From NCBI GenBank assembly GCA_949902595.1, contig CATLDC010000003.1, forward strand, positions 116,153 to 180,152: a stretch of DNA of 64,000 nucleotides. The letters are read 5' to 3'. The number at the start of each line of letters is the position of its first letter. Positions within the stretch are counted from its first letter, which is position 1. The translations under genes and the position numbers were made by a program. Shown here one piece after another: positions 41,191 to 48,943 of the stretch. The notes under the pieces were generated by a model. It ran no database searches. It was not told where the DNA came from and saw nothing but the letters and a program-made list of their open reading frames with translations. The DNA is from an uncultured Candidatus Melainabacteria bacterium (GTDB lineage: Bacteria; Cyanobacteriota; Vampirovibrionia; Gastranaerophilales; Gastranaerophilaceae).

Positions 41191-42930
41191 ATGTGTATGA
41201 TAAACAAAATAAGTGTAGACAGTACTAGCAGAATAAATAGCAAAATTGCCCGTAACAAAAAAGATGAGGGACAGAATCAGAACCCGAACTTCAAAGGTCT
41301 GGGTGCGGTTGCGCTTGCCGGAATACAGGCTTGCGAGCGTATGCCTATGGTTAACGTTACTGTTATTGACATGCTGTCTGCAATTTTGCCTAGAACCATT
41401 GTTGAATCAATGACCAACTGGTTTGCGGGATTTGAAGCTTTCAGGCGTGAATCATCAGGGCTTGTTGTAAACTGTTTGATTCCGAGTCTTGTAACACTCG
41501 GGCTTGCAAAGTGCATTAACCCTGCTTACATGCCAAAAGGGGTCAACATGTCCAAGTGTTGGGCTGACAGTTCGCTGCTTGAAAAGGCATCAGATTATTA
41601 CAAAGATTCTGCTTCTAAGGACAAGGTTCAGGAGTCTTTGAAGAAGATTATTGCCAATATTGAAGGCTATGACGGAAAAGAACAAGTTCGATTTAAAGAC
41701 CATATCAAAGAAGATGAATTAAACAAATTAGCAGAAAAACTCGCAGAAATCTCACGCAGACAAGATAATGAAAAAACTTTTGCGCAAAAAACAAAACAGT
41801 GGTTTAAGACCGTGTTTGGCAAAGAAAAGAAAGATATCAACCCGATTGATGACATTGTTAAATCAATCATAGAAAAAACTCATGTTTCTGAAAATATTAA
41901 CATCGTTGACGGCGGAAAAAATGTTCATGCATCATCAGTCGAATCATTATTAAAAGACTCTGTAAAATTCTTCAAAGAATACCAGAAAACAGAAGGAAAA
42001 ATGGGCATTGAAGAGTTTGCAAAACAGAGCAAAAAACTTGTTAAGGCTAAGAGTTTGGCTGGTTTAGCAGTAATCCTTCCTCTTGCAATTTCAATGCAGT
42101 ACATTAACCGCTGGATTACAGGCAAGATTTCCGGTGTAAAAGGCGCGCCGATTTATGATGATTTCGGCAAAAACAAAGACAACATTGAACAAAATCCGGC
42201 TGCAAAAGAAGGTTTGTTGAAGCAGAAGATTATTTCAATATCTTCAATGATTGGCGTATCGCTTCTTTCAATGATGAAAAAGCCTTCTATGAATATGCTT
42301 GAATTTAAGGGTATGTTCCCGACAATGGATCAGGCTAGAATCATCTCAACAGCAACGTTTGCTTCACGTATGGCAGCTGCTGATGACAAGAACGAGCTTG
42401 CAGAATCAACAGTTCGTGACATTGCAACATTCTCCGGATTATATTTCTTAGGTGATTACGCAGCAAAAGGCGCTGCAACAGCAATCCAGAACAAGACAGG
42501 TGTTTGTCTGCTTAACGAAACAAAAAAGCTTGATGAAAATGCTAACGCCCTCAAAAAATTCTGGCACTGGGTAAAAGACGTTAACATCAAGTCATCAGAA
42601 GAAGTTGTCAGTGCAACCCAGCAGAAATTGAAGGGTGTTGCCCCAACAAAAGAACAGGCAGAAACGATTGCAAAAGAGCTTAAAAGGGCTAAAAATTTAC
42701 GTTCTGCTTGCCAGGTAACCAACCTTGGTGTATCATTAGCATTGTTAGGGATTATAATTCCGATATTTACTCGGAAGAATACCAAGAAAAAACACGAACA
42801 AGCATTAAAGCTTGCTCAGGAAAAAGCACAGACCGAAAAACAAGAAACTGAAAAGCAGGAAGCTGTAACACCGCTTAATCTTGAATACTCAAGACTCACA
42901 GCCGGTTTTAGAGCAGAAAAACACCAGTAG
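41191..42930 (+). CDS. PRT/FRRE-family membrane protein, paralogue 1
   Basis: The 579-aa protein has an N-terminal NQNPNFKGLGAVALAG motif, then VIDMLSAILPRTIVE...GFEAFRRESSG, a membrane stretch, a charged helical middle (about 130-290), further hydrophobic segments around LAVILPLAISMQYINRWITGKISG, ISSMIGVSLLSMM and a last one near VSLALLGIIIPIF, and a Lys/Gln-rich tail. It is related over its length to the next gene and to the frameshifted gene at 15453. An ATG two codons on (41197) is an alternative start. The family is unnamed to me. Confidence 0.78.
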   Translation: MCMINKISVDSTSRINSKIARNKKDEGQNQNPNFKGLGAVALAGIQACERMPMVNVTVIDMLSAILPRTIVESMTNWFAGFEAFRRESSGLVVNCLIPSLVTLGLAKCINPAYMPKGVNMSKCWADSSLLEKASDYYKDSASKDKVQESLKKIIANIEGYDGKEQVRFKDHIKEDELNKLAEKLAEISRRQDNEKTFAQKTKQWFKTVFGKEKKDINPIDDIVKSIIEKTHVSENINIVDGGKNVHASSVESLLKDSVKFFKEYQKTEGKMGIEEFAKQSKKLVKAKSLAGLAVILPLAISMQYINRWITGKISGVKGAPIYDDFGKNKDNIEQNPAAKEGLLKQKIISISSMIGVSLLSMMKKPSMNMLEFKGMFPTMDQARIISTATFASRMAAADDKNELAESTVRDIATFSGLYFLGDYAAKGAATAIQNKTGVCLLNETKKLDENANALKKFWHWVKDVNIKSSEEVVSATQQKLKGVAPTKEQAETIAKELKRAKNLRSACQVTNLGVSLALLGIIIPIFTRKNTKKKHEQALKLAQEKAQTEKQETEKQEAVTPLNLEYSRLTAGFRAEKHQ

Positions 42931-42938
42931 AAGGACTT

Positions 42939-44576
42939 ATGAAAGTACAAGCACTCCAACAACAAAATAGCAGAATCCAAAACCCGCAGTTCAAAGGCGT
43001 AGCTGATGTCAGCTTACGTTACCTTGCAACAAATCAGGCTGTTGGCGCAAACAGCGTTGACTTTTGTTTCATGGTTGCACCGAGAACTGCAAGTGACGGG
43101 ATCAAACGCGGTCCGGCTGCAGGAGCAGAGACTTTCAGGCGTGAAATCATGGGTACGGTAAACGACTCTTGTCTTGGATTGTTCGGTGCTGGTGCCGGTG
43201 CATTACTTGCGCTTTCTATGAAAGACAAATTTGGTTTGAATGTAAACCACCTTTTTACAGCGCCTGAAACATTGAATATTTTGGCTGAAAACAAAGCAGA
43301 GCAGCTCAAAAATAACAAGTCCAGATTAGAATATATTAGAAATACTTTTAAAAACATAAAAGCATATAACCCGACTTCTAAGGGTGCTGACAAAGAAGGG
43401 TTTGTCAAGCTTTCAGACAAAACTATCAAAGATGTATCAAAAATCATAGACGATTCATTAACATCAAAAGTTGATTTCCACACCTGGACAAAAAAGAAAA
43501 CACCTAATAACAGACAGGTTTTAATCAACAAGATTATCGAAAATACTGGTGCTGAATCCAGATACATACTTGAATCAGCAGACAAAAAGACAGTAAGCAA
43601 CACCAACTTGAAATCTTTGTTGAACGATATTTACATTGTTTCTCATTCGTTTGACAAGCCAAAAGTAAAGGACGCTTTTGTCGAGCAAATCAAAGGCGGA
43701 AAAGGTATTCAGGAAAACACCTTCATCAAAGGGCTTTCAAAATTCATGAAGACCAGAGCCGGAGTCGGATTTGCAGTCGCATCAGCTCTCGGGCTTTCTG
43801 TACAGCCGATTAACATGTACTTAACCAAGCTCAAGACTGGTTCTGACGGTTTTGTCGGTGTGGAAGGGCGTTCTAAAGACAACAGCGCCGGATTTATGGG
43901 GCTGAAAACCTTGAGCAGTGCGGCGTTCTTTAGCATGGTGCTTACAACACTTGAACTTTCTCCGCTCAAGTTTATAAAATCACCTGGCAAGTTTATGGAG
44001 AAAATGTCTTTCACAGGCAAAATGCCAACCATCAATCAGCTGAAAGGTGTTTACGGTATCACAATTATTTCAAGAATCTTCTCTGCACGTGACAAAGACG
44101 AGCTTCGTGAAGTGCTCACAAAAGATACTCTTGGTTATTTGAGCTGGCTCGTTCTTGGTGATTTTGTTAACAAGCTCGCAGCAGACCAGATTGACAAATC
44201 TGTTATCAATTACAAAGATGCAGACAAAAAGAAAGGCGCATTTAAACGCGCGTTCGGTGCAACATTAAAAACAAGGGATGAAATTCTGATTGAAACTCTT
44301 GCACAGCACAAAGTTGACACGACAAAGATGGAAAACGGCAAGCTTAGAGCGCTCAAGTTCAGCGAAATGTTAAAAGAGCTTAAAGAAAATCCTAAGATTA
44401 CTGACGCGGTTAGAAAAACAACCCGCAAGCGTTTAAGCACGCTCAACAAAGCCCAGATTTCAGGCTACCTGTTCTCAGGTCTTGTGCTCGGGCTCGGGAT
44501 TCCAAACCTCAACATTTACGTCACAAACATGCTTGACAAGAAGCGCAAAGCCGCTGCTATGAAGCAGAGTGCTTAG
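42939..44576 (+). CDS. PRT/FRRE-family membrane protein, paralogue 2
   Basis: The 545-aa protein has the same order as its upstream neighbour: IQNPQFKGVADVSLR near the start, SVDFCFMVAPRTASDGIKRG...AETFRREIMG, a charged middle, ASALGLSVQPINMYLTKLKTG, ISRIFSARDKDELREVL, DTLGYLSWLVLGDFVNK, and a last hydrophobic segment ISGYLFSGLVLGLGIPNLNIY. AGAAGGA precedes the ATG, 8 bases after the upstream stop, so both are cotranscribed. Its end overlaps the convergent DUF3137 gene by 4 bases. Function unknown. Confidence 0.78.
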   Translation: MKVQALQQQNSRIQNPQFKGVADVSLRYLATNQAVGANSVDFCFMVAPRTASDGIKRGPAAGAETFRREIMGTVNDSCLGLFGAGAGALLALSMKDKFGLNVNHLFTAPETLNILAENKAEQLKNNKSRLEYIRNTFKNIKAYNPTSKGADKEGFVKLSDKTIKDVSKIIDDSLTSKVDFHTWTKKKTPNNRQVLINKIIENTGAESRYILESADKKTVSNTNLKSLLNDIYIVSHSFDKPKVKDAFVEQIKGGKGIQENTFIKGLSKFMKTRAGVGFAVASALGLSVQPINMYLTKLKTGSDGFVGVEGRSKDNSAGFMGLKTLSSAAFFSMVLTTLELSPLKFIKSPGKFMEKMSFTGKMPTINQLKGVYGITIISRIFSARDKDELREVLTKDTLGYLSWLVLGDFVNKLAADQIDKSVINYKDADKKKGAFKRAFGATLKTRDEILIETLAQHKVDTTKMENGKLRALKFSEMLKELKENPKITDAVRKTTRKRLSTLNKAQISGYLFSGLVLGLGIPNLNIYVTNMLDKKRKAAAMKQSA

Positions 44577-45685
44577 AGTCGGGTCTTCTCATTCAACTTG
44601 AAATATTCAATCATATCAAGGATTGAAATGATTTCATTTTGTATTCTTTCTATGTTTTTCCTCCCATCTAATTGGGTAGAAAAATCACCGATTTCAAACA
44701 AATCTTGCCAAGTTGAAATTGCAAACACAATTCTGTCTTTGACAAAAGAACATTTGATTTTATAAGTATCAAAACTAATCGAAAGTCTCAACAACCTTTC
44801 CATGAAAGCCGGTGTAACCAAATATCTGGATTCTACCTGATCATCAGAATACACATCAAATTCATTAGAAAACTCGGTGTCTTCAAGATGAACAACGTCA
44901 TCCTGTTTTTTAGAATATTTTAGATTTGTTATAACACCTATTATAATTGTGTACAACAAATAAAGATTAATCAGTAACAGGTAAATTGGATAACCAGAAA
45001 AATAATAGAAAATACTCAAAACAATAAATAAAAAGACTTCGGCAAAAATCTCAGCATGCTGATTTTTGATATTTTTGTCACCTTTTCCTGCAACTATTGT
45101 ATTAACCTTAACATTTTTATTTATAGGAAAAGCTACTATCAAACCTCCAAAAATCTTTGAGGTTGGAGAATATATTTTTTCGTTAGCTGCACCCATTATC
45201 GTTACTTCTGCAAACTTGTATTCAACTCCCTTATAGCTTCCGGAAAACGAATCATGAACTTGAATATGGGAGAAAATCCCAAAAAGTTTACTTTCTACAA
45301 TCTCTGCGCGTGTGAATATTTTTTGATTCTGCCCCCAATACATCCCAACATTTTGTAATAGTGCACTCAATTGCGTTTTCCATGCCGGTTTTATTTTTTT
45401 TAAAAACTCTTTTGAATACAAATCATTCAATACGATGGCAGGAACAAAACTTGAAAGTATTAAAGTTACCAATATAACCTGCCATTCATGAGTAAAATTT
45501 TCTCTAAGTTCGGGATTAATAATACTAACAATAAGACTGGCGGTACTCACTAAAAATATTACAGAACCCAATATTCTTGCAAACTTAAGCTTAGCTCTTT
45601 TACTCTTTTGGGTTGTTTCTAATTCTTTAAGATAGTTAGTAATATCTTCATCAACTAATTTTTTAAATTCGCTAATACTGTTCAT
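44573..45685 (-). CDS. DUF3137 membrane protein
   Basis: The 370-aa protein has two pairs of membrane helices (about 38-90 and 205-250) around a globular part with KLFGIFSHIQVHDSFSGSYKG and a C-terminal EFDVYSDDQVESRYLVTPAFMERLLRL, the signature of the DUF3137 (galanin-like annotated) family. Relatives are found in many bacteria without a known role. Convergent with the membrane-protein pair. Confidence 0.8.
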   Translation of the reverse strand: MNSISEFKKLVDEDITNYLKELETTQKSKRAKLKFARILGSVIFLVSTASLIVSIINPELRENFTHEWQVILVTLILSSFVPAIVLNDLYSKEFLKKIKPAWKTQLSALLQNVGMYWGQNQKIFTRAEIVESKLFGIFSHIQVHDSFSGSYKGVEYKFAEVTIMGAANEKIYSPTSKIFGGLIVAFPINKNVKVNTIVAGKGDKNIKNQHAEIFAEVFLFIVLSIFYYFSGYPIYLLLINLYLLYTIIIGVITNLKYSKKQDDVVHLEDTEFSNEFDVYSDDQVESRYLVTPAFMERLLRLSISFDTYKIKCSFVKDRIVFAISTWQDLFEIGDFSTQLDGRKNIERIQNEIISILDMIEYFKLNEKTRL

Positions 45686-45732
45686 AACAATATAGTATCA
45701 TTTTTCAGCATAAATAAAATCATATAGATAAA

Positions 45733-46404
45733 CTACAAGCGCACAACCGCAAAATGACGCTCACTCGTTCCGTTTTCCCTGCGGTATGAGTAGAACAAAT
45801 CATTGTCGCAGCTTGTACAATAAGGGCAAATATCAATCTTCTCAACCCCGGCTTCCTGAAGCTGACGAGCGTTGATTTTTTTGAGGTCAACATGCCGGTC
45901 TTGAAAAAGCCCTGACCTGTCATTCACAGTGCTAAGCAAAGTGTCCCGCACTTCCTCCGAGACCTCGTAGCAGCAGATTGAGATTGCAGGGCCGATTACA
46001 GCAATAATGTCTTTCGGGTTTGAGCCCATTTTTTGAACGGTCTTTAACCCGATTTTTGCAGCTGTACCGCGCCAGCCGGCGTGTGAGACTGCTGCAATTT
46101 TTTGTTTGGTATCATAAAGAATCAAGGGCGTGCAGTCTGCAAACTTAAGGTAGATTGCATCATCGTGATTTGAGAGTATAAGTCCGTCTGTGTCAGGGTA
46201 TTCAGCTCTTGAGTCCACAAATTCCACATGGTCGCTGTGGGTCTGTGTTGGTGTGATTATGCGCTTTGGCTGCACCCCACCCCAGCCCTCCCCATCAAGG
46301 TAGGGAGCGAAGCTAAACCCGCGCGTGGTAAAAAACGCGGTAATCCCGTCCAGAAAATCGCTCTTTAATACTCTTCTTCCTGCAAAATCGTCAAAATAGA
46401 ACAT
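45733..46404 (-). CDS. pgeF: PgeF/YfiH laccase-domain protein carrying a dispersed repeat
   Basis: The 223-aa protein has the catalytic layout of the YfiH family: TQTHSDHV, DGLIL...KFADCTPLILYD, VSHAGWRGT and PAISICCYEV, with the His-Cys-His zinc site, and the end CPYCTSCDNDLFYSYRREN. Members act as peptidoglycan-editing or purine nucleoside phosphorylase enzymes. Between GFSFAP and PKRIITP, where relatives have roughly 30 residues with an N-L-G motif, there are only 11 residues (YLDGEGWGGVQ) encoded by the CCCT-type dispersed repeat. The repeat has replaced or invaded coding sequence while keeping the frame. Confidence 0.88.
   Translation of the reverse strand: MFYFDDFAGRRVLKSDFLDGITAFFTTRGFSFAPYLDGEGWGGVQPKRIITPTQTHSDHVEFVDSRAEYPDTDGLILSNHDDAIYLKFADCTPLILYDTKQKIAAVSHAGWRGTAAKIGLKTVQKMGSNPKDIIAVIGPAISICCYEVSEEVRDTLLSTVNDRSGLFQDRHVDLKKINARQLQEAGVEKIDICPYCTSCDNDLFYSYRRENGTSERHFAVVRL
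46271..46309. repeat. Dispersed repeat inside pgeF, copy 2
   Basis: TGCACCCCACCCCAGCCCTC followed by CCCATCAAGGTAGGGAG matches the copies at 3431 and 55442, here within an open reading frame on the opposite strand. Confidence 0.85.
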
Positions 46405-46421
46405 AAAACAAATATAAACCT

Positions 46422-46451
46422 AAAAGCGGAAGATTGCAATCTTCCGCTTTT
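46422..46451 (-). terminator. Terminator of the AAA ATPase gene
   Basis: A perfect 15-bp inverted repeat AAAAGCGGAAGATTG/CAATCTTCCGCTTTT begins 2 bases after the stop at 46454 on the minus strand. Confidence 0.8.
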
Positions 46452-46453
46452 TG

Positions 46454-47713
46454 TTAATTTCTTGAAAAAATCGACCTAATCCAATCGAATAATCCTTTTT
46501 TTCCTTCAACCTTTGCCTCTTGAGGCTGCTGGTTAAAGTACTTCATCCACTCCGGCGCGTCATTTACATTGATTGTACCGGTTGTGCTGCCTTTTGCTTC
46601 CACCGCTTCTTTCAGGTACTTGATATCAAATTTCTCAGAAGCCATGTCCTTGCTGTCTTTGATTGCAATACCAAACTTGGTCTGGGCAAGTTCTGCAATC
46701 TTTTCAATATCACGCTGTGAGTACCTTTTCTCAACAAGTTCCTGCGCAAACTTTTCGATTTCTTTTTCGTTGTTTTCAAAGAACTTGTGGATCTTAACTG
46801 CTTCACTGCCTTTGAGGTGGAATTTGAGCGACGCAACAAGCTCTTTTGCGTTCGGCAAATCAATCTTTAACATATTACCAAATCTGCTCAAAGAAGCAGC
46901 ATCAAGGTTTCCGGATTTAGGGTCAACGTTTGTTGTACCCACAATTTTAACATTTTTAAATTTTGACAACTCGTCAAGGCCGTTCAAAAATGCTGTTCTG
47001 TTTTCAGCAAGGTGAAGGTTATTTGACCCGCATTTTTCTCTCGGCACAAGAAGCGCGTCGATTTCATTGAACGCAACAAGATATTTCTTTTGAGGGTTTT
47101 TCTCTGCCTTGGATGTCAAATACTTGAACACGTTTTTAATCTCAACCGAGGTCTGACCGATATAAGGAGAGGATACGTCTGCAAACTGAACTTCCGCATA
47201 CTCTGCACCGATTTCTTTTGCCATAAGCTTAGCACTGAATGTTTTACCTGTGCCCGACGGGCCGTACATCAGCATGAACTGTTCAGGAGCCTTGGAGCCC
47301 GAGTATTTACAGAGTTCTTCATTAAACTCACCTCTGTTTTTCATTGTTTTGATAAACTCGCGCACTTTCGGGTTAACGCAGTCGTCCTCAAGTTTTGGAA
47401 AGTTTTCTTTCTTTGCAATGTCTTCAAACTTAAGTTTAGATAATCCACCTTTTCCAAGCTGCTTATACAAACCTACAGCTGTTCCGATTGCCATAACCCC
47501 AAAAGCTATAGCCATACCAACCTGCGCAACAACTCTCGTTTTGTACCAGCGCTCCTTATTCTTCTCCTTTTTGGATGCCTTTTTCTTTTCTTTTTCCTGA
47601 GCCTTAATAAACGCATCCAGTTCGTTTTCCGGTATGACCACCTTTTCTGCGCGGAAATTCACGTTCTTAAGAGGAACAACTGTATTATTTGAGACATTAT
47701 CAACTCTGAGCAT
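46454..47713 (-). CDS. Membrane-anchored AAA ATPase with altered Walker B
   Basis: The ATG at 47713 (TTAGGAG upstream) is preferred over 47764, giving 419 aa. An N-terminal KNVNFRAEKVV motif is followed by a Lys-rich coil and one membrane helix (about 58-80). The AAA core has Walker A GPSGTGKT near 162, Walker B YLVAFNEIDALL, where Asp is replaced by Asn, sensor-1 IVGTTNVDP, and the small domain with YSQRDIEKIAELA. It resembles FtsH/spastin-type ATPases without a protease. It is divergent from a sigma28-controlled gene. Asn in Walker B could lower hydrolysis. Substrate unknown. Confidence 0.85.
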   Translation of the reverse strand: MLRVDNVSNNTVVPLKNVNFRAEKVVIPENELDAFIKAQEKEKKKASKKEKNKERWYKTRVVAQVGMAIAFGVMAIGTAVGLYKQLGKGGLSKLKFEDIAKKENFPKLEDDCVNPKVREFIKTMKNRGEFNEELCKYSGSKAPEQFMLMYGPSGTGKTFSAKLMAKEIGAEYAEVQFADVSSPYIGQTSVEIKNVFKYLTSKAEKNPQKKYLVAFNEIDALLVPREKCGSNNLHLAENRTAFLNGLDELSKFKNVKIVGTTNVDPKSGNLDAASLSRFGNMLKIDLPNAKELVASLKFHLKGSEAVKIHKFFENNEKEIEKFAQELVEKRYSQRDIEKIAELAQTKFGIAIKDSKDMASEKFDIKYLKEAVEAKGSTTGTINVNDAPEWMKYFNQQPQEAKVEGKKGLFDWIRSIFSRN

Positions 47714-47810
47714 AGGAACTCCTAACACTAGTACTTCTAACATGATAAAAACCAAAAGTAACAAATAATTGCCTTATTGTAAAGTTTTGTAAAAATTTCT
47801 TCAAAATTCC

Positions 47811-47837
47811 TAAAGTTTTTCGGAAAAATGCCGATAA
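47811..47837 (+). promoter_or_regulatory. Sigma28 promoter, exact consensus
   Basis: TAAAGTTT-N11-GCCGATAA is a perfect match to the textbook FliA promoter, 35 bases upstream of the ATG at 47873. Confidence 0.93.
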
Positions 47838-47872
47838 CATTATTACAAAGGGAAAAATAAAGGAAAGAAAGC

Positions 47873-48862
47873 ATGTTAGCCTGTTCACAAGTCGTACTAT
47901 TAACATTAACAGCCCGCAAGTCAGATTGCGAGTACGGCATCTCTGTAGACTCCATGGAAAAAATGGCGTTAACGAGAGAGCAGACAGCACTGTCTAAAGA
48001 ATATTACAGCAAGCTCCAATCAAAGCAGATATCTTTTTATGCTAACGGTCAGTATAACAAGATGAACTACAAATATTTGATGGGCTATGGTCAGGACTAC
48101 CTTGCAATAACCGGCGGAACACAGCCATTGAAGACTGAAAACTCAATGATTCTTACAGACTACAGAGGTCAGGTTGTTTTGAGCAAGGCTTATGCTGACG
48201 CTATCACAAGCGTTCTAGGCGCTTCTGCGATGGATGCAAACGGAAGGGGCGGAACCTTCTCCGTTAACAAGATTCCTGAAATCTTAGGTAAGCTTATTCC
48301 TGGGCACAGCGCAGAAGAATTTCAAGCATTGATTGACAACAAGAAAGTTAACACAGAATACACAGCATCAAATGTTCAAACAACAACCGGCGAAGCAACC
48401 GGAGAAAAGACAGTTGTTGATAGTTCTGACAAAACAACAAAAATTCTCCAGAGCATTGTTGATTTTTATTATCCAATTTTCTCCGCAGCTGCGTCAAACG
48501 GTTGGACAACCGAGTACAATCAGGAGATGGATAATAACGAAAACTATGTAAGTGATGCAATAGTAAACGGAACTTTCAACCTTGCAACAGTTGGGGATGA
48601 AGGGAATTACGAGCCTGACACATCTTTAACATACTATGTTACAAACGGTTGGGTACAATCACGCACAGATTCAAGTGTGAGAGAAGAAATCACAGCATGG
48701 TACAACGCTGAAAAAGAAAGAATCACAGAAAAAGAAAACTATCTTGATATTGATATGGACAACCTTTCAACCGAGCTTGAAGCAATCAACACAGAGATTC
48801 AGTCAATACAGTCATTCATTGACGAGGCAATAAGCTCTGTATTTGATTGGGGTAGTTCATAA
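47873..48862 (+). CDS. Unknown sigma28-controlled protein
   Basis: The 329-aa protein begins MLACSQVVLLTLTARKSDCEYGI, then a helical segment (MEKMALTREQTALSKEYYSKLQ) and a soluble Tyr/Asn/Gly-rich body, ending with a coiled coil (LSTELEAINTEIQSIQSF). The N-terminus is weakly hydrophobic but not a standard signal peptide. AAAGGAAAG precedes the ATG. A perfect FliA promoter drives it, so it belongs with late flagellar genes. The helical ends and variable middle recall flagellar axial or exported proteins in outline, without sequence match. Function unknown. Confidence 0.78.
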   Translation: MLACSQVVLLTLTARKSDCEYGISVDSMEKMALTREQTALSKEYYSKLQSKQISFYANGQYNKMNYKYLMGYGQDYLAITGGTQPLKTENSMILTDYRGQVVLSKAYADAITSVLGASAMDANGRGGTFSVNKIPEILGKLIPGHSAEEFQALIDNKKVNTEYTASNVQTTTGEATGEKTVVDSSDKTTKILQSIVDFYYPIFSAAASNGWTTEYNQEMDNNENYVSDAIVNGTFNLATVGDEGNYEPDTSLTYYVTNGWVQSRTDSSVREEITAWYNAEKERITEKENYLDIDMDNLSTELEAINTEIQSIQSFIDEAISSVFDWGSS

Positions 48863-48898
48863 TAACAAATACACATTTTTCCTTTATTTCCTTTTTTC

Positions 48899-48939
48899 TA
48901 AAAAAGACTTGCTATGTTTCAAGCAAGTCTTCTTTTTTA
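48899..48939. terminator. Bidirectional terminator between convergent genes
   Basis: AAGACTTGCT and AGCAAGTCTT pair around an 8-base loop, with A6 before and CTTTTTT after. It serves both the gene ending at 48862 and aspS. Confidence 0.88.
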
Positions 48940-48943
48940 TCAA

